Positions 1 to 10,512 of a stretch of 64,000 nucleotides of DNA are shown one piece after another. The notes beneath the pieces were generated by a model. It was not told where the DNA came from, did not search any database, and saw nothing but the letters and a program-made list of their open reading frames with translations. Made by a program: the position numbers and the translations under genes. Source of the stretch: Chrysomallon squamiferum (Eukaryota > Mollusca > Gastropoda > Neomphalida > Peltospiridae); contig CM022675.1 of assembly GCA_012295275.1 (NCBI GenBank), positions 12,376,253-12,440,252 on the forward strand, in the 5' to 3' direction. How positions within the stretch are numbered: position 1 is the first letter of the stretch; every line of letters starts with the position of its first letter.

Positions 1-127
1 AAGGTGTACACAAGTCTGATTTATGTATCGTCTTAACATCAGTGAATAACCTGTACATAAAATATTATCATATCTCTGAAATTTAGGGCAATAGTAAATG
101 CTGAACATTTCATTTACTCAGACTTAC

Positions 128-157
128 CCATCTAAGTGAGGTGAAATTTTGGTAGTT
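128..157 (-). CDS. Cyclophilin exon 6 (30-base microexon)
   Basis: After a long pyrimidine tract ending TTTCAG, the bases read A-ACT-ACC-AAA and on to GAT-GG before GTAAGTC. Joined in phase to exon 5 this gives [11 protein letters not shown], matching the family ITTKPxPHLDG. The next exon should begin in phase 2 with HVVFG-type sequence left of the window. Confidence 0.85.
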
Positions 158-3100
158 CTGAAAGAAAAAGAAAACGCAAGCTGTAAACATTCGTCTGTTC
201 TCTGTTGACTCACTCATCCGTGCAAGATGTATGCAGTTTGCAAATTACGTACACCTGTCTACATTTTATGTAGATCTGAAACAAACATCTACCAGATCCG
301 TACAATCTTTTTTGTCTTTTAGTCTCTTCTTTTAATGTTAGAGGTAACATCTTTACAACAACTTATTTAGCAAAATAACAATTATTTCTATGTTGAAAAA
401 TTTGAGTACAGATGCAATTTAATATATGAGTAAAAGTGCTGCAGTTTTGTTTATAAAAGCAGAATATAGATCTCTGGATTTATATTACAGTGATATGATT
501 TAACATCTACAAACATTTTAATGCTTATTAATTTTATTTATTTTTTGAATTTTGGTAACTTATTTATTTATTCATTTATTCATTTATTATCTTATTATTT
601 TTATTAATTTATAATAATTCTTATTATTTATTTATTTATTGACTTTAATAATTTATAATAATTTTTTTATTTATTTAGTTTCATGATTAATTTCTCATCA
701 TTGTTTTATTTTTCACTTAGAAGTATAAACCAAAATCAGGAAAGTCATCGTCTTGCACTGTTATACATAAATAATTTGAAATTTGACATTCAGACACACA
801 CATACACACAGCAATATTTCATGAACTTTATTATTATTTTTTTTAATTATTAATTAATAGAATTGAGTTTAGCTATTTATTATTTTTCTTCTTCATCTAA
901 ACAGTTACTAACAATGATGTTACTGCATTTTTTTCATAAGCTATATTTAATAAATGTACTGTTAAATTCTGTAATCTTATTTGTATGTTAATCTAAATAT
1001 ATGCATAAATCATGTACTAATTAATAAAGCTTTCTGGTATTTAATGTTTTAGAAAGGTGTTGTTGCAGTAAAGATGTTAACACCAGGAAAACCTTACATG
1101 TACATAAGCAGTTGTTTTTCAAAATGTAAAAAATTTATAGATGATTCAGCCTTTCATAACCATTTGCATTTCTTCCATAAAGAATAAAAGATTTAGTTAT
1201 CAATACACATGAATGTAGATTATCTTTAACAACAAAACTCGCTTACAATGTAAAAATTAATAATGCTGAAAATGATATGCATTGCAGGAGTAATTTCCTT
1301 TCAACAAAAATATCTGAAGACTTTTAAAAACAGAATTTTAAAAATGATAAATAGTAAATTAAATTTTCAATTAAACAGTTTTGTAAGCAAGTTTTGTAGT
1401 CTTTACGGTTACCTGTTCAGCAGAGCGTGTCATTCTGTGATTCTGTATACAATGTAAAATTGACAATAAGATATTTAATATTTAACAAATTAAAAAAAAA
1501 AAAAAAAAATTTGAAAAAAATTTAATTATACCAATCAAAATTAACATTCATGAATCGATTTCAGAATATGTCAAATTGCATTCAATAATTTTAGACATAT
1601 ATTAACACATATTTGAAAACATTTCATTAGTATATAATACATGAAATTAGTAAAACATTCAAACATGAAAAATGAAATGTAAAAAATGTGTAGATTCATT
1701 TTTTTTGTTCTAGTAATCTCACAATACAACATTATTAATTTATCAGCATTATTTTATTATTGATTATATCTGATTTACAAAAAGATGTAAAATAAATACA
1801 GAAAATTAACAATAAAACAACATTAAACAAACTGGTCTTTTTAATTTTTTTATGATGTCATTGAAATTACAGTAATTCAGTGCAATTTTTCTTTACCATA
1901 AATAATTAATTAATTAAATAAGTAATAATGAGGGGGGTAAAGTTATCTATAACACAAGCAAGTAATTGTTAAAACATATAATTAAATTAAATTATGAAAA
2001 CTGAAATAGGCTAACAGCATTCATATGTAATTAGCATATTCCTATTAATGTATTCAGATGACAAATAATACATCTAACAGTCTACACGATGGCATGAGAC
2101 ATGACATGCTGCAGTCATTGGAAAGCCTGCCTCGCATTCCCACTCAAACCAACACCCCCTAATATATTAAATATCTATGTTGTGATCTGTCTATTAGGTT
2201 TTCTATCATTATTATACAAAAAGAGTATTCATGCTTGACTTATACAGTCTTAAATTATGAAATATTCATACATTTATTAACAAAGTTATGTTGATATGCA
2301 AATATCATTATTGAACTATTATAGGTGACAGCTAATTTCTTTTTTATTTTAACATTTTAGTACAAACAATGACATAAAAAATATACAAACTTTTCAAAAT
2401 TTCTATCAAACAATGAAATAATCCTAACAATGGAAAGTGTACTTTATTTTAGGTAGCAACACATTAATATGTTGGTCTAGTACTAAAATAAAATGTAATA
2501 ATAATAATAAATAATAAAATAAATAATGTTCAAACTATATAAATAAAATTAAATAATAGCAAAAAATCACATAAATACAATTACAATGTAGGCATCAGAA
2601 TACTTTAAATACTTTGTATTAAGAAAACTATTATTGTTATTTTTTTGTTTAATTCTTTCATAAGAAAAATGTAATAAAAGAATGTTCTGAAAAATTATAT
2701 ACTTTAATTTTACAATCAAAATTCAAGAACTATGCAAATAACACATCAACATGAGACATGTAAAACAATTAAAAATAAGAAATATTCACAAATTAAATTT
2801 AAAAAGTATTTTTTTGATTTACTCTTCTTCCTCACAGGAGCTTAACTATTTTCACCAAGATATAGACCAGAATAAAAAAGCATTATTTTAATTTCTTTTG
2901 TTTGTAATGTAACATTTTCAACAAAACAAAAATGTCAAAAACCAGTAATATAAAATTCACTGTAATGGACATCTCTACATAAAAGAAAACCTGTATGAAG
3001 AGGACAAATTAAATGCTCTTTGCTGTTTATTAGTTTTATATATAATACACAATCCAATTTTATAAACTTTTATTACAAATATTAAAATATGCATCTAGTT

Positions 3101-6100
3101 TAATCAATAAAAAATTAAACAGGAGTAACAGCATTATATAACATTAGTTGGACATATTGCATAATTATAACACTAGATTTTCTTTGTGAAAAATTCTGAA
3201 AATTTATAATTAATAATTAAAAGTAAAATGTATAGAGCTGTTATTATGTAAATAAATTAACTTCCAAAGTACTTATTAAGTGAGGATAAAAAAGTAAATA
3301 TAAAAAGTATTGTATATTTCGGATTAAGCTTAAATGCATATGATAAAGGTCTGAAAAATAAGTGTAAATTCTAAATTTTTTGTGCTTCTAACTTCAAGAT
3401 TATATTAGATAAATCGTAAACCCTGAATGTTTTAAGAATAATGTATATATACAAATAAATTGTTATTATATATTTGTGCATCAGTATTACTTTAATTACT
3501 TGGTTGTTAACACATCATATCTGTTCATTTAATTAATCAGTTAATGAAGTAATTAATACTGGCTGTAAAAAAATATCTTCTGTACTCATTTAATTTTATT
3601 TGAAACATTGAACTTAATTTCAACAACAGCTTTCAGTAAGCTTGTATTTTACATATCATCAAGGTATAGTACAAGTATTATAAATAAAACAGAAAAAATT
3701 ATGTTTATTCATAATCAATTTGCATATTGAAAAATAAATGCAAATATTTAAAATTAACAATATACATTAAAACAATATATTTTAAAATGCTCAGCTCTCT
3801 TAATTTTTTTTATAAAATAATAAATAAAAAATCATTTATTTATCTAAGAAAGAAATTTTATGCTGCTTTAAGTTAAATGTCCAAAAAGTATTTTAAATAT
3901 AAGTGTTGTAAATTTTGCGGATTTTCAGTTTATATTTTTGGAAAAGAAAAGTTTGTAATTTGTCCTCAATATACATGTTTTACCAATAGCTAAACAGAAA
4001 CCAAATTCTAAGGGAAAAATTACAATCTGATACTTACATGAAAAACTGCGACCCATTTGTATCCTTACCACGGTTAGCCATTGACAGGAGAAAAGATGAT
4101 TCATGTTTGAGATTGAAGTTTTCATCTGAAAAATTAGTTTGTAATGTGCAAGCAATCGTCAGAGCAGTCATTATTTATGCCTGTTTAACTTGCAATGTTC
4201 TGTGACAAACATTACAATTTACAGTTTGTCAACAGAATATTACTTATTTCCACAATATACTACATACAGTACAATATAGACTCAAACAACTATAATAAAG
4301 TAACACAAATATTTTAAACCTATTTGAAAAAAATGGTACCACAACTTGAAAATTATAATGTTATTTTACAATTTCCCCATACATTCATTATTTATACATA
4401 TAATTAATAATTAAATTTAAATATTTTCATATAACAATAAGTTTTATTTTCAGTCAGGTGTTTAATGTTAAAAATGGAGAGTGAGTTAATAAATAAAACT
4501 AAATTAGGGTAAATTAAAATCATTTTGTTTTGTTACTTTAACATAGAATATTAATCACAAATTTTATTTTCCACTTGTTAAAAAAAAATAAAAAATGTAT
4601 GTTAAGTAGAGGGTTAGGATTATGTAAATGAATATTCAGAAATATTATTTTATCCAGCAAGAAAAAGACAAAAGCAAGGATTACTGGAGACTGTGTAACA
4701 TAATGTACTACAGTAACAGCAATGTTTTATCTTAAGATAAATAAAATATTAATGATTTTACTCATCAGTAATTAAATTTACTCTTGTCAACAAAATAACA
4801 TATTATGTATTTAAAAACAATTAAAATGTTTCTTTATCAATGCTGATAAGGCTGAAGTTGGCCTCTCTGTCATTTTGCCAGGCCAGAGGTATTAAAATAC
4901 ATACAGTTTATTTTAAAATATTTGACAATTATTCAATATATATATATATATATATATATTTTAATAATTCATTTGATAAACACAAACAGAAGAACTACAT
5001 ACAATTCCCAAAATTAAAAACCCCCAATAAAATCTTCAAATAGTCATTTTTCTTAAAAACAAATATTATAAATATAAAAGGGGAAAAATATATATATTAT
5101 AAACACTTACCAGGAAACACCCCTCCATAAATTGACTCCCCACCTGTACCATCACCTGAAAAAGACAATTACTAACATAAATATTTATACTCAGTAATCG
5201 CTGACATGCTGAAAATTAACTTTTCCCAACAAAAGTAAGAATTTTTTTTTTTTTTTTATAAATTATAGATCATTTCAGGTTAAAATAAAGTTAATTTTTT
5301 TTTTAAATTTAACTAATTAGGTTTTTTCTTATTAACATTATTCTGTTATGTCAAACCTGGAAATGTGTGCACACAAGCCATTATCTCTGTACTGAATGTT
5401 TTTATTGTTACAAATAAATATAATTAAATCTGTCAGTTTTAAATTTCTATGAGCAACATTTGTACTATTAAAAATATTTGACAGTTCATGTTTCAATACA
5501 TTCTGCATTCCAGCTTTTTCTATTAAAAAAAAAAAAAAATGAAACAATAAAAAAAATAATTTTAAATTACCTTTCGTGAAGTCTCCTCCCTGTACCATGA
5601 AATCCTTCACTACTCGGTGAAATGGGGATCCTTTATAGTGGAGGGGTCTCCCTGATACTCCAGTCCCCTTTTCTCCTGCAAGCAAAACATTTCAATTAAA
5701 TATGCCAGAACATAAGCTGGAACAAATTACTGTCGGTAAAGTTCAGTTAATAGTAAATACAATAAAAAATAAAAAAATATAATTATTTTTTAAAGATTAT
5801 AAAAATAAATGTATTTCTTGTTTTGTGTTACATTTCCTATTTAAATCATCCATTTCTGCTGTATTTTAAAAATTACATACATTTCTTTATTTAATTCATT
5901 ATAATAATCAACAATATTTTAATTATTTAATGATAATAAAATATGAATATCATTTTTTACTTTAGTTATTATTACTATTCTTTATTTACTCAAAACTATA
6001 AATAAAAATAACAAAATGTTATACCTGTGCAAAGAGCCCGAAAATTTTCACAAGTTTTAGGACAAACATCAGAGAAAAGTTCAAAAACTATTCTCCGGCT

Positions 6101-6556
6101 GTAATGAGTAAGTAAAAATAACTAAGGACTGAAAACTGGTATCTTCAAAAATTCAATCATTCATGAATATTAAAAATGAAAGATGAAAAAATTAAGCAGC
6201 ATTCAGTATACATAACAAAAAAAAGTACAATGTACCTATATAATTTGCTGTTTCACAAAAATATAATATAATATAAAAAAAATTATAAATCTGAATTTGA
6301 GTTTTACAGTCAGTTTTAAAAGAGAAACCAACATTAGAAATAAATAATGTTGATGAACGATGGTCAACAAAAATCTATAAATAATGTAGACAACAAACAT
6401 TAAATTTTAGTATTTTATGAATAATAATTTAAATATAATTTGGCTTTATTTAAACTATTTTGTAAGGGTGTGAGTTAACAATGATATGTACCTGATTGAC
6501 CTCCTATATCAATATCAAAAAAACATCGTGATCGATAATTTCCTCCAATAGTCATC
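128..6556 (-). CDS. PPIG: Cyclophilin-type peptidyl-prolyl cis-trans isomerase, PPIG/NKTR group (partial, 3' end beyond window)
   Basis: Six exons read 6492-6556, 6025-6098, 5571-5675, 5111-5155, 4038-4125 and 128-157 (complement). Joined, they give a cyclophilin fold from its first strand ([11 protein letters not shown]) through [85 protein letters not shown] and [11 protein letters not shown]. The catalytic Arg, Phe, Met and Gln of [15 protein letters not shown] are present, so proline isomerase activity is expected. The wording around [11 protein letters not shown] and EKGTG is closest to vertebrate PPIG and NKTR, nuclear cyclophilins with a long SR-rich tail. The tail would lie left of the window, so a short single-domain cyclophilin is not excluded. 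Four of five junctions keep phase; the first (6492/6098) is one base out (see findings). Met at 6555 follows an acceptor, so an upstream non-coding exon is likely. Confidence 0.88.
158..4037 (-). other. Cyclophilin intron 5
   Basis: A 3.9-kb AT-rich intron. I see short ATTT runs near 540-680, an A-run near 1492-1509 and little else. No coding segment or mobile element is recognised. Confidence 0.7.
4038..4125 (-). CDS. Cyclophilin exon 5
   Basis: Between TTTCAG and GTAAGTA. It codes [18 protein letters not shown] then [11 protein letters not shown]. The Ala-Asn and the Asn-Gly-Ser-Gln-Phe-Phe lining the proline pocket are intact. It ends in phase 2, leaving AT for an Ile codon. Confidence 0.93.
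5111..5155 (-). CDS. Cyclophilin exon 4
   Basis: A 45-base exon between TTTCAG and GTAAGTG, coding [15 protein letters not shown] with phase 1 at both ends. GGESIYGG is a family signature. Confidence 0.92.
5571..5675 (-). CDS. Cyclophilin exon 3 (catalytic segment)
   Basis: Acceptor TGCAG, donor GTAATT. It codes [18 protein letters not shown] then [16 protein letters not shown], with the catalytic Arg and the Phe-Met-x-Gln cluster. The 5' 76 bases of this exon plus 95 bases of intron are copied at 9826-9996. Confidence 0.93.
6025..6098 (-). CDS. Cyclophilin exon 2
   Basis: Follows TTACAG and ends before GTATAAC. It codes [20 protein letters not shown] then ALCT, the second strand and first helix. 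This is the segment that most favours PPIG/NKTR over PPIA-type cyclophilins. Confidence 0.9.
6492..6556 (-). CDS. Cyclophilin exon 1 (first coding)
   Basis: Acceptor TTTTTTAG precedes G-ATG. The exon codes [21 protein letters not shown] and ends CAG before GTACAT. It holds the first beta strand of the fold. One base remains in the last codon, whereas exon 2 needs two. Confidence 0.8.
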
Positions 6557-7125
6557 CTAAAAAACAAATAATTTTGTAATTAGTAGATAATATTTATAGC
6601 ATCAAGATACAAATACCAGTTGTACAGCTGGAATCTGTCAGAAAGATACAAAATAAAAAAAATAAAAAATGTCTCTTTTTAAGAACATTTAAAACATATT
6701 TAACTTTTAAAAGCATTAAAATATAATGGGACATACATCTTTATAATGACCTATCTAAAACAATTACTCTTTAATAGAGTTATATTAGCAAACCATATTA
6801 AAACTGTTGAGGATAACTGGTTCTGTCCACAGTCCAGGTATTTAATAATTGATATAAAGTGCATAATTTACTGTTAAAACTCAGAAACATCAAAATGTTT
6901 GCCAACAGTATTTTGCAATCTGCTAGTACAAAGTCAGGTTTGCATTTCAAAAGAATAAATTTTGTGTTAATTTGTATCAATATTTGTTTTAATCAAAGAG
7001 AATTGTTTTTTTTTTTAATTTTTTTTATCTTTTCTTTCTTCACTTACACGTTTTCATACTGTTGAATCATACGTACAGAACAAGCTGTCACTGTTATGTT
7101 CTTATTCAGCTGTTGTATATTAAAA

Positions 7126-7323
7126 CTAAATCCTAATATTTAATAAAACTGGCACAAGAGCGAAAGGCTGTCGTCGATAATATCGAGCCAAACGCGATAA
7201 AACCAGAAGTGGCAGAACTTGCTCTTTTGCAGAAGTCGGCACTGTTTCTGTATTCACACTCTTAACAGTAAACAGATTGAAAATAAACATAAAAAAAACA
7301 AAACCATTTTTTAACTGAGACAT
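7126..7323 (-). CDS. Small ORF, possible secreted or uORF peptide, unrecognised
   Basis: A 65-codon ORF from ATG at 7323. Its N-terminus is hydrophobic (GFVFFMFIFNLFTV) and resembles a signal peptide or anchor. Further on it has LPLLVLSRLARYYRRQPF, with a dibasic RR. The stretch has more CpG than its surroundings, as expected near the cyclophilin promoter. It lies 570 bases upstream of cyclophilin exon 1 on the same strand, so it may instead belong to that gene's 5' leader. No family recognised; chance ORF remains possible. Confidence 0.25.
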   Translation of the reverse strand: MSQLKNGFVFFMFIFNLFTVKSVNTETVPTSAKEQVLPLLVLSRLARYYRRQPFALVPVLLNIRI

Positions 7324-8319
7324 TGTAAAAATTAAAATTCTGCATTTAAAGAATCATATGATACAAATGATAAAGGAAACCTGAAATATCTTCTGTACTT
7401 TTTTCTTCCAGAACTCCCAGGATTGGCGGAAACGGATATTAATTTTAATTTGGACTGGTTCTGTTGTTTCTTTCTTACTCCATTCTTTGAACAATTATTA
7501 CAAGAGGCGTAATGCAAATGTAAAAACAGTTTGATAATCTATATATTTCTTTTTTAACATTTACTTTAGTCACTATAGTTTGTCAGTGATATGTTTTATC
7601 GAGGTTGACAATGATGTATTAATAACAGTGAAACTAATTTTTTCTCATCTGATTTTTTTAACGAAAATGTAAGTATGAATATTTCCTCCATATATTATTT
7701 TATATTTTAAAAATATAACTTTGAGAAACACCGTTTAACTTTTAAGAGGGTAAATCATAGAATCAGTGTATTGATAAATAACTAAGGATAGAAACTTAGA
7801 AAGGCGGGGAAAATAAAATAGAAAGAAAAAGAAAATTAGAAATAAATATATTTCTAATCTACACAAAATTTACTTAGTTAAATGCATATCTATCTATGAC
7901 ATCTAAATGTTTAAATCTGAAAGCGTAAATCAACACTTAAATTTAAAGAAATTATTATTATTATTATTTAATAATTTATCTATAAGCATGTGAAATGGTC
8001 CCTTAAAAGTATGCAATATGTATACATTAGACATGATTAGGTATGTCAGAATAATTATAATGTCAGTATTTTTCTGGCTTGCAAGTCAGTGACTTTGCAC
8101 TGCATTAACTGGTCAAAATTTTATTAACACATAAAGCAAACAATGAATATATGATTATGAATAATAATAAAATCAGACCAACTTAAAAAGAAAATTGACA
8201 TACCTAATGTATATTTACGATATTAGGGAATTGTCACATTATTAAAGGCTGTTTATTTTCTAGTCTTAGGTTGCTAGTGGGTGCTTCTAATAAATTATTT
8301 GTTTTATATCCTCAGATTA
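7324..8319. promoter_or_regulatory. Head-to-head intergenic region, candidate divergent promoter
   Basis: About 1 kb separates the minus-strand cyclophilin leader from the plus-strand galactosyltransferase. CpG-containing sequence around 7160-7450 fits a start-site region. The rest is plain AT-rich DNA with a short ATT run near 7951. A pyrimidine-rich acceptor-like site ends at 8315, just before the ATG at 8320, so a 5' leader exon of the galactosyltransferase may lie here. Confidence 0.35.
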
Positions 8320-9387
8320 ATGGCTGCCTTCTTCTGTGAGCGTTTTTATACAAGATCTTGGTTATGCCTGGCAATCTTATTCTTTATCTGCATTGGATTT
8401 AACATGGTTTTGTTTTATGATTCCTTCAAGCCATTCAGATTTGTTGGAAAAACACATATTTTAAATCTAACCACTGTTACAGATATTTCAGAAACCATTC
8501 CAATAGTCAGATCTTCTTTAATTCCATTAGTACCATCAACCAAAAATCCTTCAAGTTTACAAAAACACACTGATGAAGTAATTAACTTGCACAACTTCAG
8601 ATATTTAATTAATGAACCAGACATTTGTAAAACGTCTCCAGATCTGATCATAATAGTGTGTACAGCTGTGAAGAATTTTAAAGAAAGAAGGACTATACGA
8701 GATACTTGGGGATCAGCTAAAATTCTGAATCATAACAAAAGTAAATTAGTGTTTCTTTTTGGAACTGTAAAATCCAAACAACAGCAAGAAAGTTTATTGA
8801 ATGAGAGCAAGCACTATGGTGATATAATTCAAGAAGATTTCATGGACAGTTACCAGAATCTAAGTCTTAAATCTGTGGCTTTGCTCAAGTGGGTTAGTAA
8901 TTTTTGCATGTCATCAAAATTTGTTCTGAAAGCAGATGATGACATGTATGTTAACATTCCAAATCTTTTGAAAGCATTACTAAAAGTTTCGAAACCCAAA
9001 TTTATTCTTGGATTCATATTTGAAGGAGCCAAACCCATACAAGACAAACGTTCCAAGTGGTACACTCCTCTGAAGCAGTTCTCAGAAAAAATCTATCCAA
9101 AATACGTTTCTGGCACAGCCTACTCCATGACAACTAGTTGTGTACCAGACTTGTTCAAAGCCTCACTGCAGATTAAAACATTTTGGCTGGAAGATATTTA
9201 TGTTACTGGATTACTGGCAAGGAAAGCCAACATAGACCGGCTACACAGCAGTCATTTTTCTTATCTAAAACGACCAGCTACTGGATGTGCATTCAGAGAC
9301 GCAATTACAGGGCATGACTATAGTACAGCTGAGCAAATTAAAATTCACAAAGAGCTCTATAATGTTAACATCACATGTAAGACATAG
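8320..9387 (+). CDS. GT31-family beta-1,3-galactosyltransferase-like type II membrane protein
   Basis: A single-exon CDS of 355 codons. The frame is open 13 codons further upstream, but ATG 8320 is the first ATG and an acceptor-like ctcag lies just before it. A short cytosolic tail precedes one membrane anchor (about residues 14-32), then a stem, then the catalytic domain. GT31 hallmarks appear in order: RRTIRDTWG (123-131), VFLFG (144-148), YGDIIQEDFMDSYQNLSLKS (166-185), the metal-binding KADDDMYVN (204-212), YPKYVSGTAYSM (259-270) and EDIYVTG (291-297). It should act in the Golgi lumen, transferring galactose or GlcNAc from a UDP-sugar in beta-1,3 linkage. The acceptor cannot be read from sequence. 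Asn-x-Ser/Thr sites occur at 49, 161, 180 and 350. Length is normal for the family and no key residue is missing. Confidence 0.9.
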   Translation: MAAFFCERFYTRSWLCLAILFFICIGFNMVLFYDSFKPFRFVGKTHILNLTTVTDISETIPIVRSSLIPLVPSTKNPSSLQKHTDEVINLHNFRYLINEPDICKTSPDLIIIVCTAVKNFKERRTIRDTWGSAKILNHNKSKLVFLFGTVKSKQQQESLLNESKHYGDIIQEDFMDSYQNLSLKSVALLKWVSNFCMSSKFVLKADDDMYVNIPNLLKALLKVSKPKFILGFIFEGAKPIQDKRSKWYTPLKQFSEKIYPKYVSGTAYSMTTSCVPDLFKASLQIKTFWLEDIYVTGLLARKANIDRLHSSHFSYLKRPATGCAFRDAITGHDYSTAEQIKIHKELYNVNITCKT

Positions 9388-9403
9388 TTTGTTTCAGATT
9401 TCT

Positions 9404-9407
<4 letters not shown>

Positions 9408-9451
<44 letters not shown>

Positions 9452-9510
9452 TTTTTTTTGGTCTAAACATATATATATATATTTTGTTTTTTTTTGGTCT
9501 AAACATATAT
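9408..9510. repeat. TA array with duplicated GGTCTAAACATATAT block
   Basis: A (TA)n run is followed by a TTTTG-T-run-GGTCTAAACATATAT block that occurs twice. It lies in the 3' UTR of the galactosyltransferase. Confidence 0.8.
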
Positions 9511-9648
9511 TTTATAGGTTACACATTTTACACCATTGTCTAAACTTATATTATGCTATATTGTCTAAATCAGGAGTTTGCACTAGCTTTACTCTTCAGG
9601 ATTCCTTAAAACCATTCATGGAATCCTTTGTCCTTCACAAGCATGTCA

Positions 9649-9658
9649 AATAAATAAA
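9649..9658 (+). terminator. Overlapping AATAAA polyadenylation signals
   Basis: Two overlapping AATAAA hexamers about 260 bases after the galactosyltransferase stop are the nearest canonical polyA signals. Confidence 0.5.
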
Positions 9659-9745
9659 TTTAAAAAATCCCATTTAAACAAGCATTTTTTTTGTTATTTA
9701 TATACCACATTCACATTGTTTTTATATACATACATACATATATAT

Positions 9746-9776
<31 letters not shown>

Positions 9777-9825
9777 TATCTAAATAAATATTGTATTAGT
9801 TTAAAAACTAAGTTGCTTATTGTTA

Positions 9826-9996
9826 AAATCCTTCACTACTCGGTGAAATGGGGATCCTTTATAGTGGAGGGGTCTCCCTGATACTCCAGTCCCCTTTTCT
9901 CCTGCAAGCAAAACATTTCAATTAAATATGCCAGAACATAAGTTGGAACAAATTACTGTCAGTAAAGTTCAGTTAATAGTAAATACAATAAAAAAT
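9826..9996 (-). pseudogene. Ectopic copy of cyclophilin exon 3 fragment plus intron
   Basis: 171 bases match 5600-5770 with only two differences that I can find. The copy spans the 5' 76 bases of exon 3, its acceptor site and 95 bases of the preceding intron. It lacks the last 29 exon bases and the donor. It sits 3.3 kb upstream of the cyclophilin start, so it cannot serve as a normal internal exon of that gene. Confidence 0.9.
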
Positions 9997-10419
9997 TTAC
10001 AGTGCTATTTAAGCCATTATATTAATGTGTATATGTCTGTGTGTTATTTATTTTTACCATATCTGAAACAATTTATACACACACACACATACACATGCAA
10101 ATAGGCACACTCGTACTTATAATAAATAGTTGTATATATTATTGATTTTATATATATAAATAATTTAATATACTCTTTCTAAATGAATTTATTACTTTTT
10201 TTATTCAACAAAAAGACAGTATAAAATAAAATCAACTTTTAAGAATTAATAAAATATGAAACAATTTTATATATATACACATAGTATATATAAACATCCA
10301 GATTAAAATTTTAATATTTATAATCACACTTTTACAATATATATATAATGAGTTCAAAACAAAAGTTCATTGCATTTTTCAGTAGGTGATTTCATTTCAC
10401 ATGTAACAAATCATGACCT

Positions 10420-10512
10420 ATATAAGTATGTTCTAAAAGGTAAACAAAATGGTATCTGTGTGGATAAATAAACCTCTGTACAGATATCTAAACCTTTGAA
10501 TTTCACTTAAAA
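10420..10512 (+). repeat. Dispersed repeat of unknown family, copy 1
   Basis: Shares the order 'tatgttctaaaaggtaaaca', aaatgg, AATAAACCT-TGTACAG-T-TCTAAA and TTTGAATTTCACT with 13312-13412. It could be a fragment of an old transposable element. Confidence 0.5.

Noticed and set aside
7332-7517. 61-codon minus-strand ORF beside the small ORF
   Set aside because: Begins at TTG, no ATG, no homology; probably cyclophilin leader or promoter DNA.
8415-8651. Antisense ORF within the GT31 gene
   Set aside because: Shadow of the plus-strand coding frame.
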